DNA from: Calothrix sp. PCC 7716
GTDB lineage: Bacteria > Cyanobacteriota > Cyanobacteriia > Cyanobacteriales > Nostocaceae
NCBI RefSeq assembly: GCF_019977735.1
Contig: NZ_AP025018.1
Span: 2,108,001-2,172,000 of the forward strand
Direction: 5' to 3'
DNA: 64,000 nt
Shown: positions 42,272 to 50,591 of the stretch, one piece after another
Position numbering within the stretch: position 1 is the first letter of the stretch
Layout of the letters: each line of letters starts with the position of its first letter
Notes under the pieces: generated by a model
What the model saw: the letters and a program-made list of their open reading frames with translations, nothing else
Databases searched by the model: none
Told to the model about the DNA's origin: nothing
Translations under genes and position numbers: made by a program

Positions 42272-44098
42272 CTATGGCAATATTGCTAGAACTCCAACTG
42301 GTGAACCTGAACCTTTTTGCAATAATAAAGGTGCCACTACAATTTTAAATCCGCGCGCAGGTAATTTATCCAAGTTAGTCAAATTCTCTAAAACAATGCG
42401 GGGTTTTTCTAAAACCATGCGATTAATAGTAAACGTTGTATCAAGACCACCATCAACACCATGTGTATCAATTCCTACGCCTGCTATTTGCCGCTCTCTA
42501 AGTAAAAACTTTGTTGCTTCGGCGCCAAACCCAGGAAAATGCATGTTACCATTTGCGTCTTCACACATAAAAGCGCTAGCATCATGCCATTTTTTCGACC
42601 ATCCTGTATTTAATAACACAACGCATTCATGAGGTATTTTACCGTGTTGTTGTTCCCAGTCTAAGATATCAGAGATACTCAGCGTGTAGTCGGGGTTAAT
42701 AGTCGCTTGTGTACTGATATCAATTACAACTGCTGATGCTAATAATGATTCTGCTGGGTATTGGTCAATGCTGGCGCCGTCTTTATAGAAACTGACTGGT
42801 GCATTCATGTGAGTAGCGCTGTGTTCACCAATTGTTAGTTCGCGTAAAAAGTAACCGTGGGTTTCAATTTGTGCGACAGGTGTAAATTTTACAGGTGGGT
42901 CGCCTTGCCATTGGGGAATGTTGTTATTGATGATGTGGCTTAGATGAATTATATTGTTGTCACTGCACAGGCAAGATGCCTGTGCTACATGTGCTGCCTG
43001 TGTTACGGGTTTTGTTAATTTTTCTAGGGTTGCTGCCATGACATCGCGTGTTTGTCCAGTGACAGTACATATTAATGCTTCTCTGTAAATACGTTGTGCA
43101 TTATGGTGCTTATAATTTGCGGTGCCGCTTGAAACAGTAATAGCAGCATGAGCAATGCGTGTAGTTAATTCAATAGCCCAAGCACGTAACTCTAACTTTC
43201 GTGCAAAATCAATATCTTTATTTACTAACGCATCACGAATAGTAGCACGGCAATCATTCAACTCATCCTGTAACGAGATATAAGCATTGGTAATAAAGGA
43301 TAAATTTTTCTTGTGTGCAGCCACCTCAATAATATCTAAACCAGCAAGCGCACATCCCGTAGCCAAGAAAGTAGATTTTAAAACATTACTCTTATCTTGT
43401 TCATGAATCCAACCAGGAGGTTTAATAAACACCACACATTCCGCAGCCAAAAACCAATTACTAAAAACAACCTCCACAGTATTAGTAGACGGCATAGCAG
43501 CCAAATCAACAACCGCACCAACACTAATCTCTCCTCTGTGTTCTCCGTGTCTCTGTGGTAAAAACTCTTCCATAAAAGGCGCCATACCAAACAAAGCACT
43601 CCCATCGCTTAACGTAGCAGCCACAATAAACTCGTGAAAAACGCCCCAACCCGTCACCCAAGGAACAACCCCATTTAAAACATACCCACCCTCAACAGAT
43701 ACAGCAGAAATAAGCGGTGTACCTTCGCGTCGTAACTGTGAAAAACCCACACCCAACAAAACCTCACCCTTACTCACACGCGGTAAATACTTCGACTGCA
43801 ACTTACTATTACTGCTGTTTACCAACATCCCGACAGCACTTTGATGTTGAGTTTGTAAAAAAGCTAAGGCGCCACTATAACGAGCAACAAGTTCCTGAAA
43901 TATACCATACTCAACTTCTTCTATTTCGTTTCCACCCCAAGCACGAGGTAAACGCAGCGCGAGTACATCTAAATTTCCCAACCCTCGTAGAGCTAGAAAA
44001 AGTTCATTACTGTCGCTATCGATAGAATTTGCATTCTTTTGTACTTCTGTAAGTAAAAACGATTTAATGGTATCAATTTGATTCAAGTCGTTGTTCAT
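42272..44098 (-). CDS. Fused acyl-CoA dehydrogenase-like / cyclase (kynurenine formamidase-like) protein
   Basis: 608 residues from the ATG at 44098 (an in-frame start at 44212 adds an unlikely 38-residue basic leader). Residues about 1-365 resemble acyl-CoA dehydrogenase/monooxygenase flavoproteins (LALRLPRAWGGNEIEEVEYG, QTQHQSAVGMLVNS, GFSQLRREGTP). Residues about 385-608 are a cyclase: IIHLSHIINNNIPQWQGDPP, ATHMNAPVSF with a metal His, VVLLNTGWSKKW and GIDTHGVDGG. The junction reads VAQASCLCSD, coded by the GCACAGGCAAGATGCCTGTGC repeat at 42965-42985. A second repeat at 43528-43560 codes LPQRHGEHRGE inside the first domain. Two genes seem to have been joined through a repeat. Confidence 0.8.
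   Translation of the reverse strand: MNNDLNQIDTIKSFLLTEVQKNANSIDSDSNELFLALRGLGNLDVLALRLPRAWGGNEIEEVEYGIFQELVARYSGALAFLQTQHQSAVGMLVNSSNSKLQSKYLPRVSKGEVLLGVGFSQLRREGTPLISAVSVEGGYVLNGVVPWVTGWGVFHEFIVAATLSDGSALFGMAPFMEEFLPQRHGEHRGEISVGAVVDLAAMPSTNTVEVVFSNWFLAAECVVFIKPPGWIHEQDKSNVLKSTFLATGCALAGLDIIEVAAHKKNLSFITNAYISLQDELNDCRATIRDALVNKDIDFARKLELRAWAIELTTRIAHAAITVSSGTANYKHHNAQRIYREALICTVTGQTRDVMAATLEKLTKPVTQAAHVAQASCLCSDNNIIHLSHIINNNIPQWQGDPPVKFTPVAQIETHGYFLRELTIGEHSATHMNAPVSFYKDGASIDQYPAESLLASAVVIDISTQATINPDYTLSISDILDWEQQHGKIPHECVVLLNTGWSKKWHDASAFMCEDANGNMHFPGFGAEATKFLLRERQIAGVGIDTHGVDGGLDTTFTINRMVLEKPRIVLENLTNLDKLPARGFKIVVAPLLLQKGSGSPVGVLAILP
42965..42985. repeat. GCACAGGCA...TGCCTGTGC palindrome inside coding sequence
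   Basis: 21-base inverted repeat (stem of 9) at the junction of the two domains of the fused protein. A second copy with an inverted centre lies in the intergenic region at 47871-47891. Confidence 0.9.
43528..43560. repeat. CTCTGTGTTCTCCGTGTCTCTGTGG repeat inside coding sequence
   Basis: In-frame copy of the ACAGAGA repeat family. It codes LPQRHGEHRGE in the acyl-CoA dehydrogenase-like domain, a stretch with no counterpart expected in that fold. Confidence 0.88.
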
Positions 44099-44212
44099 AA
44101 CTACAAGGCGCCGTATTTTGGGGAAAACAAAAATATAAAACAAACACTTGCCTCTTTGCCTCTTCCCCAAAAAATAATCCCCAGCACACCCCCGTAAATA
44201 CCGGGAGCGCAC

Positions 44213-44510
44213 AGGGGTTCAAATGTTGCAGCAAAAAGTGAATTAGTAATAAGTTAACAGCTTTAGAGTTAAAATCTAAGTAAATTTAGATTAAGATTTG
44301 GTAAAGCAGGCTAAGTAGGGATACAGAGTTACTGACCAGAACTGAGTAATGTATCCATAAAGCTACTGATTTGGTTTGATTTTGCATTCCTACCCAGAAA
44401 ATTAATTGCTGTAGGCGTAGGCTTTTCAGTATTAATTTTTTTATCTAGATCGAAAATAGTACGTTTTAAACGAAGAGTATGGGGAGAGGGTAGACACCCC
44501 TCATCAGTAA
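44213..44510. other. Intergenic region left of the heptamer array
   Basis: AT-rich, no gene recognised. Together with 44511-44678 it separates the fused gene from the small membrane protein. Presumed promoter of the fused gene. Confidence 0.35.
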
Positions 44511-44678
44511 TGAGTAGAAAGTGCTGAGTAACTAAGAAGTGCTGAGTAGAAAGTGCTGAGTGCTGAGTAACTAAGAAGTGCTGAGTGCTGAGTATGGCTA
44601 GGAATTAGGAGTTAATAGTCAAGAATTATAATTTAGGAGTTATCACTCAGCACTCAGCACTCAGCACTCAGCACTCAA
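44511..44678. repeat. Heptamer inverted array after the 203-residue gene
   Basis: Left arm with six GTGCTGAGT units interspersed with AACTAAGAA and TAGAAA. Right arm with five CACTCAG units at 44644-44676. The arms can pair over about 35 bases. It is located just past the end of the leftward membrane protein gene. Confidence 0.88.
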
Positions 44679-44680
44679 TT

Positions 44681-45292
44681 TCATGGTTCAAAGCGACATC
44701 GTAGCGAGTCAAAGACTTTTTCGATTTTATCTTGAGCGTTTTCGCCGTTGGTAATGATACTGACATTTCTTTCGACACCATTGTCAGTAATTTTTACTAG
44801 ATAGCGAATTGCGGGAACGGGTGTAGTTTGTTCGTCAAATATTTGTTTTCCGTTTTGAACCGAGACAGGAATGGTTTTTCCACATAGCAGTTTGTTCTCA
44901 ATTTTAGAGTCAGTTGGAATAAAGTCACCCTGAAAAATTTCTTGGAGTGTATCGTCTAAGTTAACTGTGTCTTCATCTGGTGACTGTACTACAGGGACTT
45001 TACTAACGAAGAGTGTTACATCTGGTGGACTCGTTTTACTTGTGATGATAGCGATATTTTTGGCGCCGAAGTTTAAACCAGCAACTCCTTTGGCGCCACC
45101 AGGTATCTGATAATCGAATAAGCTCTGAGCAATTGCTTCTGCTCGTGCTGGAGTTAGTACATTAGTTAGTGTTTTTGTTGCAACTCCAACTAAAGCGGTA
45201 CCTACCAATCCTAATGCTCCCAGCAGAATTAAAAGTAATTCCCATATTCGTACTGGATAATCAGGTGTGACATTTGTTGATTCTTCTTTCAT
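44681..45292 (-). CDS. Membrane-anchored protein downstream of the P-type ATPase
   Basis: 203 residues. One membrane helix (about 18-40: LLLILLGALGLVGTALVGVA) and a soluble, probably periplasmic domain. The domain has two cysteines (LLCGKT and SLRCRF) that could form a disulfide. The ending IITNGENAQDKIEKVFDSLRCRFEP recalls cyanobacterial hypothetical proteins with a COP23-like ending (VSNGENAQ and SLRC); that family is my best guess. Its start lies 17 bases from the ATPase stop, so they are cotranscribed. Confidence 0.6.
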   Translation of the reverse strand: MKEESTNVTPDYPVRIWELLLILLGALGLVGTALVGVATKTLTNVLTPARAEAIAQSLFDYQIPGGAKGVAGLNFGAKNIAIITSKTSPPDVTLFVSKVPVVQSPDEDTVNLDDTLQEIFQGDFIPTDSKIENKLLCGKTIPVSVQNGKQIFDEQTTPVPAIRYLVKITDNGVERNVSIITNGENAQDKIEKVFDSLRCRFEP

Positions 45293-45309
45293 AAGATTAC
45301 CTGCAACAC

Positions 45310-47760
45310 CTAGCTTAAATCGACTCCTAAAAAACGGTTAAAGAATTTAGAACGCCATACTGCTCTTAGTATAAAACACCACTCAAATGCTACTAAAACT
45401 AAGAATAAACAATCTTGCCAGCTTAACACAGCTAGTTCAAAAAAGCGGCGGAATGGTGGCAGCGTTAGAACTAACATATATACTACAAACAATATAGATG
45501 CAGCAATAGTGTAACGCCAATCATTACTCAAAGGTTCTGCGGCAACCCAAAGTCGTGTTGGAGGTTTGAGAAAGGGAAGTAAAAATAAATGGCACAAAAC
45601 AAGAATACTTACCAAAGCAGTACGGGGAAGTGTATAGTCAACGTCGTTAATGTTTTGACCTGGTGGTAAATCTAAAACGGCTCTGACGAGGTAGAGTAAG
45701 AACACTAACAGTGCAACTAATGTCATTGTTAATGTGGCAGGAATTGTAAAATGCATCAACGAGCGAACCATACTGCTATGTTTAGTTGTTTCTCCTGGTT
45801 TTGCCCATATTGGAAATACTGCTGTTGGTAGTCCTACTCCAAACATTGCTAGTAGTGCGCTATGTTTGTTTAGTAGTGGAAAGCTATTGGCTACCATACC
45901 TGTTGAGAAAATAAGCAGTGCGACACAAAATACCCGAACTATAAATAGTGCTAGCGAGTCACGAATACCGTTACGAATTCTTTGACCTTCTAAAAAGGCA
46001 AATGGTAATGCTGCAAACGAGTCTTTAAGTAAAATTATATCGGCAACGCTGCGAGTTGCTTTCGACCCACTCTCCATTGATATAGCTAAAGACGCTTGTT
46101 TAAGAGATAATACGTCATTAACTCCATCACCAATCATTGCCACATAATTACCTTGTAAACGTAGTGTTTGTACAAGTCTGGCTTTTTGTTCGGGGGTAAT
46201 ACGACCAAAAACAGTAGAAGTTTTTGCTGCTGTCGCAAATTGAGAGTCATCCATTATTGCTAACTCTAAACCCGATACAACATTAATATCTTCACGTAAC
46301 CCTGCTTGTTTCGCGAGTGCTGCAACTGTATCTGGGTTATCTCCCGATATTATTTTTAGGTCAATACCTGCTTTAGTGAATGAATGTAGTGTTTCGCTTG
46401 CTTGGGCACGTAGTTTATCACTAAAGACAATAACACCTAAAGGTATGAGTGTACTTGGTAAAGCTATTTTTTCTGGTTCTTCGTTTATTACATCCAAATT
46501 TTCTGTATATGCGAACAATAGTACTCGCAATCCTCGTTCAAAGTTTTCTTGGATGTAATTATTTATTGACTCTGGTAGAGGCGCCACAGTTGCTAAAATT
46601 TCTGGCGCCCCTAAAATAAAAGTACCATGTGGTTCATCATCGAAAGTAATTGCACTCCACTTACGCGCGCTAGAAAATGGTATTTCTGCTTTTGTTGAGC
46701 GTTTATTACCAATAAAAGATGACTCAATTGCCTCACTAGTACGATTAGGCGCCGTTGTATTAGCTACATAATCTCCTAATTTCTGTCTTAGTTCATTTTC
46801 ACTAATACCAATTGGGAAAACTTTCTGTAACTCTATTTGGTTGCTTGTTAGTGTTCCTGTTTTATCTAAACAAAGTATATTTACGTGACTAAGTGATTCT
46901 ACTGCATTAGCTTGTTGAATTAAGACATCTTGACCCAACATTCTCACTGCTGCTGTACCATAAGCTAAAGTAATCGCGATTAGTAAGCCACTAGGAACTA
47001 AGCCAGCAACAACAGCAGCATGTTGAACAATATCAGCTAAAGTATAAGAGCGACTAGTAAAGCTAATGCCAACTAAAATCCATAAATAGCAAGCAAGTAG
47101 TAGTAATATTCTAATAATTAAGTTAATTTCTTGCTGTAGCGGTGTATAAACGTGACGAAAAGCGCGCGCTCCAGTCATTAGTTTATATGCTACCGTTTCG
47201 GTGCCAACTTTTGTAGCTTCAAAACAAGCGGCGCCGTTCACACAAATAGTACCAGAGTAAACATTATCTTGGGCGACTTTGGATATTAAATCAGATTCAC
47301 CCGTTAATAAAGACTCATCAACATCAATGCGACCATCACCAACAACAACCCCATCAACTAAAATTTGGTCCCCAGCAGCAAGAACTATAATATCACCCTG
47401 AACAATTTCTGTAGGGTCAATGTCGCGTTTATTACCTTCGCGAATTACAGTAGTATGAGGACGGTTAAGCAAAGCAATTTCGTCAAGCTTGCGCTTCGCC
47501 CATATTTCTTGGCAAACAGCGATAATAACACCGCTAGAAATAATAACTACAACCAGAAAAGCATCGCTATAACGGCGTAGTAGAATCATTACAGCGCTAA
47601 TCGCAAAGAAAACGATATTAATGAAATTGAATATATTCTCGTTTATAATTTGGCGGTACGAACGGCTTGTTTGCAGAAACACGTTGTTGCCCAAACCTTC
47701 TGCACGCCGCTTTATCGCTTCTTCCTCCGTTAGACCTTGCGGTTGTAAGTAGTTATCCAT
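45310..47760 (-). CDS. P-type cation-transporting ATPase
   Basis: 816 residues. Actuator motif LLTGES, phosphorylation motif CLDKTGTLTSNQ, and the hinge MIGDGVNDVLSLKQASLAISM are intact. About ten membrane segments; the last six lie in 600-810. The TM4 motif reads VPSGLL where P2-type pumps have PEGL, and no N-terminal heavy-metal domain or CPC motif is present. It resembles the CtpE/ExpA7-like group of P-type ATPases; the ion is not assignable from sequence. The small membrane protein downstream may be a partner. Confidence 0.88.
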   Translation of the reverse strand: MDNYLQPQGLTEEEAIKRRAEGLGNNVFLQTSRSYRQIINENIFNFINIVFFAISAVMILLRRYSDAFLVVVIISSGVIIAVCQEIWAKRKLDEIALLNRPHTTVIREGNKRDIDPTEIVQGDIIVLAAGDQILVDGVVVGDGRIDVDESLLTGESDLISKVAQDNVYSGTICVNGAACFEATKVGTETVAYKLMTGARAFRHVYTPLQQEINLIIRILLLLACYLWILVGISFTSRSYTLADIVQHAAVVAGLVPSGLLIAITLAYGTAAVRMLGQDVLIQQANAVESLSHVNILCLDKTGTLTSNQIELQKVFPIGISENELRQKLGDYVANTTAPNRTSEAIESSFIGNKRSTKAEIPFSSARKWSAITFDDEPHGTFILGAPEILATVAPLPESINNYIQENFERGLRVLLFAYTENLDVINEEPEKIALPSTLIPLGVIVFSDKLRAQASETLHSFTKAGIDLKIISGDNPDTVAALAKQAGLREDINVVSGLELAIMDDSQFATAAKTSTVFGRITPEQKARLVQTLRLQGNYVAMIGDGVNDVLSLKQASLAISMESGSKATRSVADIILLKDSFAALPFAFLEGQRIRNGIRDSLALFIVRVFCVALLIFSTGMVANSFPLLNKHSALLAMFGVGLPTAVFPIWAKPGETTKHSSMVRSLMHFTIPATLTMTLVALLVFLLYLVRAVLDLPPGQNINDVDYTLPRTALVSILVLCHLFLLPFLKPPTRLWVAAEPLSNDWRYTIAASILFVVYMLVLTLPPFRRFFELAVLSWQDCLFLVLVAFEWCFILRAVWRSKFFNRFLGVDLS

Positions 47761-48101
47761 TAAATAAGGCAGTGGTTAATCAAAGTGCTAGCTGTTCTAA
47801 TATAAAGACTACACCAGCACATAAGTTAACACGATTTTTATTCCACCTGCCATAACACCTCCCTCTTGTAGCACAGGCATCTTGCCTGTGCAGTCAAAGT
47901 GTCAGAAAAAACACCCACAACTAATTATATTTACCACAAAGGCACAGAGAAGCCAGCGCCGTGAGGAGAGAAGTTTGTGTGTCGGGGTGGGGGTCAAGGG
48001 GGATTAATTCCGAGAAAATCTCTTAACCGAGCAGTATTGGGGCCAGAGGGGATATGTTTACCCATAGAGAATGAGCAAATATATATACCCCCCAATTTCA
48101 A
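47761..48101. other. Intergenic region with two repeat copies
   Basis: Contains the GCACAGGCATCTTGCCTGTGC palindrome (47871-47891) and a short ACCACAAAGGCACAGAG copy (about 47937-47953). No gene is seen. Confidence 0.6.
47871..47891. repeat. GCACAGGCA...TGCCTGTGC palindrome
   Basis: Intergenic copy of the 21-base palindrome present in the fused gene at 42965. It lies upstream of the P-type ATPase gene. Confidence 0.88.
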
Positions 48102-50204
48102 TTAAAAGCTTCCAGGAGCGTCATCTAATGCGAGTAAGAAATTAATCAGGTCTGTTTGCTGGTTTGGATTAAACCCAGCTGACCTATCGACATAGAAATT
48201 ATGACCTGTACCATCAAGATTACTACGCACTAAACTTGGGTCAGCTTTGTTGGCTTTCACAACTTTAGCACGAAGTTCACGGTCAACTAAGGCACGCAAG
48301 CTACTTGCTGCATCGGCAGGAGTACCTTGGCTTAAAGTAGCAGTCAAACCTAATCCAGTTTTATCAACAATTGTGAAGCGACCATTGGGGTCAACCTTCA
48401 AACTTCCTGCCCGTACAGCTACACCACCATCATGTAAATACGGTGCGCTTAAATACAGTCCACGCAAGGAAACAGTTTTGTAGCCACCTTTTGGTAATAT
48501 GCCTTTGGGAAGAGTTGTAGGGTTATCGGAAATTCCTTGTGTTGGTACATCCAGTACTTCTGCTGATTCGGGTGTGGGAACTGGGGTATTAAAAGTGTAT
48601 AACTTAGGCGCCACTAACAATTTATCTAATGCCAAACCAGACTGAGCGCGCGCTGGGTTTGCACCGATTTTATCAAGTGGATGAATTATGTTGTCAGTAA
48701 AGAAGGGTGGAATATGACAAGTTGCACAATTCGCTCTTTCAAAGACTTTTGCCCCACGCTTTACAGAATTGCTGTTTAAAGCTTGCCAATTTTCTTGTGT
48801 CTGGTTAGCAGGTGGAACTAAACTATTTTGGAAGGCAGACATCGCGTTGGCAGCAAATAAGAAAGTGCCGCTCGCAATGTCTTCAGTCTTTCCTGTATTT
48901 GGACTAAAAACTAAACCATTGTAAGTAAATAAACTAGGTTGCAAGTTAGGATAAGTTCCTGTACCTGGAGCAGGTATTTGGTCTTCTAGTTCTGCTTGCT
49001 CCGGATTTTTTGCAATCACTCCTCGTAACCACTCCGAAGGTTTTACTATGGTTCCTTCTGGTAAACGGAGACTCGGAACGGCAGCATTCTGAAGAAATGT
49101 ACCAATATAAACTTCTGGGTCAATGCCAAGAGTTTTCTCACTAAGTTGAGCAGCTGCCAAGATATTGATTTCTGAAGAATGAACACCATTGTTGATAGAA
49201 CTCAATCCAGCAAAGGGACCTACGGCAAAATTTCCTGAGAATGCGTAAGGCTGATTCTTAAACGTGAAAACGCTGGGGATTTGAGTTGTGTTTCTAATCC
49301 CATCTGGTGAACTCTCGAAATGACCGGACGGTAAATCTAAAACTGCATCGTCAAAGGCTTTTTCAAACTTTTCTGGATCGGGTAGTTCAACTTTATTACC
49401 TTTACTGTCAATAATCGTTTTACCATTGCCTTTATATTGTGGGTCAAGAGGATTGAAGTTTGCCCGTGCAAAGCTTGCAGCTGTATTTGGCGCCAAGGCA
49501 ATAAAAAACGGAATAGCAATTTCACCATTGGGGACTCCCGCAAGGATTTTGCCATCATTAGAAAGGGTTGCATGACAGAGCGCACAGGTAAAGTCACCAT
49601 TCGGAGTATTTCCTAATGGAACAACCTTTCCCTGTTGAATTTTTAAACCAGTAGGAATAACAGTCCCGCTCCGAAACGTTCGACTGCCCAGAGTTAAATC
49701 TTTCTGAAGGGTAATTTTTAGGTTTGTTGTTGACTGACCTTGCAAATTAGCAATTGCTATACTTAATTCATCCGATATTCTATTGATACCTTGTCCAAAA
49801 CCAAATACTCCTTGCAGACCAAATGTATCGCCAATTTTACGGTTTAAGAATATGTTTTCACCTTGAGCGATTAATTCCTTGGTAATTTTAACAGCACCGA
49901 CTCGTTGGTAAGAAATAGGGTCATTGGCATCGAGTCCCTTACTGGTAACAATTTGTGCTGCTTCTTGAGGACTCAGCAGTTTGCCAAAATAGTCGTAAGA
50001 ATCTAGTGGTTGAGTAGGAGCAGGTTGCAAAAAATCAGTCCTGTAAAAATTAGCACTAGCCATATTGCTTGTCATCAACCAATTTGATAACAGAACACCA
50101 AGAGTACTAGTGATAAAAACACAGATTAATAAAAAAACCTTAGCTTTTAAAGCAGGTACAGCCTTTAATACTAATGTATTAAAGATATTCTTTTGTTGTT
50201 TCAT
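48102..50204 (-). CDS. Di-heme cytochrome c peroxidase/MauG-like protein
   Basis: 700 residues from Met15 of the open frame (ATG at 50204; the ATG at 50246 gives an improbable leader). A signal anchor covers about residues 20-42, so the protein is periplasmic. Two heme c sites are present: CALCH and CATCH, at residues 221 and 507 counted from the upstream ATG. The C-terminal half with VSLRGLYLSAPYLHDGGVAVRAGSL is typical of CCP/MauG proteins. The long insert between the hemes marks the cyanobacterial subgroup. The substrate is unknown. Isolated on the minus strand. Confidence 0.85.
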   Translation of the reverse strand: MKQQKNIFNTLVLKAVPALKAKVFLLICVFITSTLGVLLSNWLMTSNMASANFYRTDFLQPAPTQPLDSYDYFGKLLSPQEAAQIVTSKGLDANDPISYQRVGAVKITKELIAQGENIFLNRKIGDTFGLQGVFGFGQGINRISDELSIAIANLQGQSTTNLKITLQKDLTLGSRTFRSGTVIPTGLKIQQGKVVPLGNTPNGDFTCALCHATLSNDGKILAGVPNGEIAIPFFIALAPNTAASFARANFNPLDPQYKGNGKTIIDSKGNKVELPDPEKFEKAFDDAVLDLPSGHFESSPDGIRNTTQIPSVFTFKNQPYAFSGNFAVGPFAGLSSINNGVHSSEINILAAAQLSEKTLGIDPEVYIGTFLQNAAVPSLRLPEGTIVKPSEWLRGVIAKNPEQAELEDQIPAPGTGTYPNLQPSLFTYNGLVFSPNTGKTEDIASGTFLFAANAMSAFQNSLVPPANQTQENWQALNSNSVKRGAKVFERANCATCHIPPFFTDNIIHPLDKIGANPARAQSGLALDKLLVAPKLYTFNTPVPTPESAEVLDVPTQGISDNPTTLPKGILPKGGYKTVSLRGLYLSAPYLHDGGVAVRAGSLKVDPNGRFTIVDKTGLGLTATLSQGTPADAASSLRALVDRELRAKVVKANKADPSLVRSNLDGTGHNFYVDRSAGFNPNQQTDLINFLLALDDAPGSF

Positions 50205-50246
50205 AGCGTGGGATTCACACAAATCTTGCTCGTGAATATAACACAC

Positions 50247-50591
50247 TACTCTGTAAATATATTGAAAAAAATTAAATCTTTACTTATAAATATCACTCTC
50301 AAAAATTAGTTTATGCTTAACAAAAATTAATATAATCTTCATTAAAAGTGTCAATTTTTTTAGATATAGAAACTATAGTTACATTATATACTTTTTTTGA
50401 ATGACTTTAAAGAATAAAAATATTATTGATACTGAAGTAATTACAAACAATACTTTTTTATTGTTATTATTTATACTGCTAAAAACAGAATTGTCAAAGC
50501 GGATGAAGGTATAAAATAACATGTTTAGTTAGCGAATTTTTATGCGCCTGCATCAGAAAAGGAATTAAATTACTACCAAAAGGGGTAAATT
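50247..50591. other. AT-rich divergent promoter region
   Basis: Between the peroxidase and the ABC binding protein genes, which diverge. It is very AT-rich, with no gene or repeat family recognised; promoters for both are expected here. Confidence 0.4.

Noticed and set aside
44099-44212. Longer N-terminus of the fused dehydrogenase-cyclase
   Set aside because: The extra 38 residues are basic and unlike the family; MNNDLNQ at 44098 fits better.
44195-44225. GGGTTCAAAT as a tRNA T-loop
   Set aside because: No pairing T-stem, anticodon arm or acceptor stem could be found around it.
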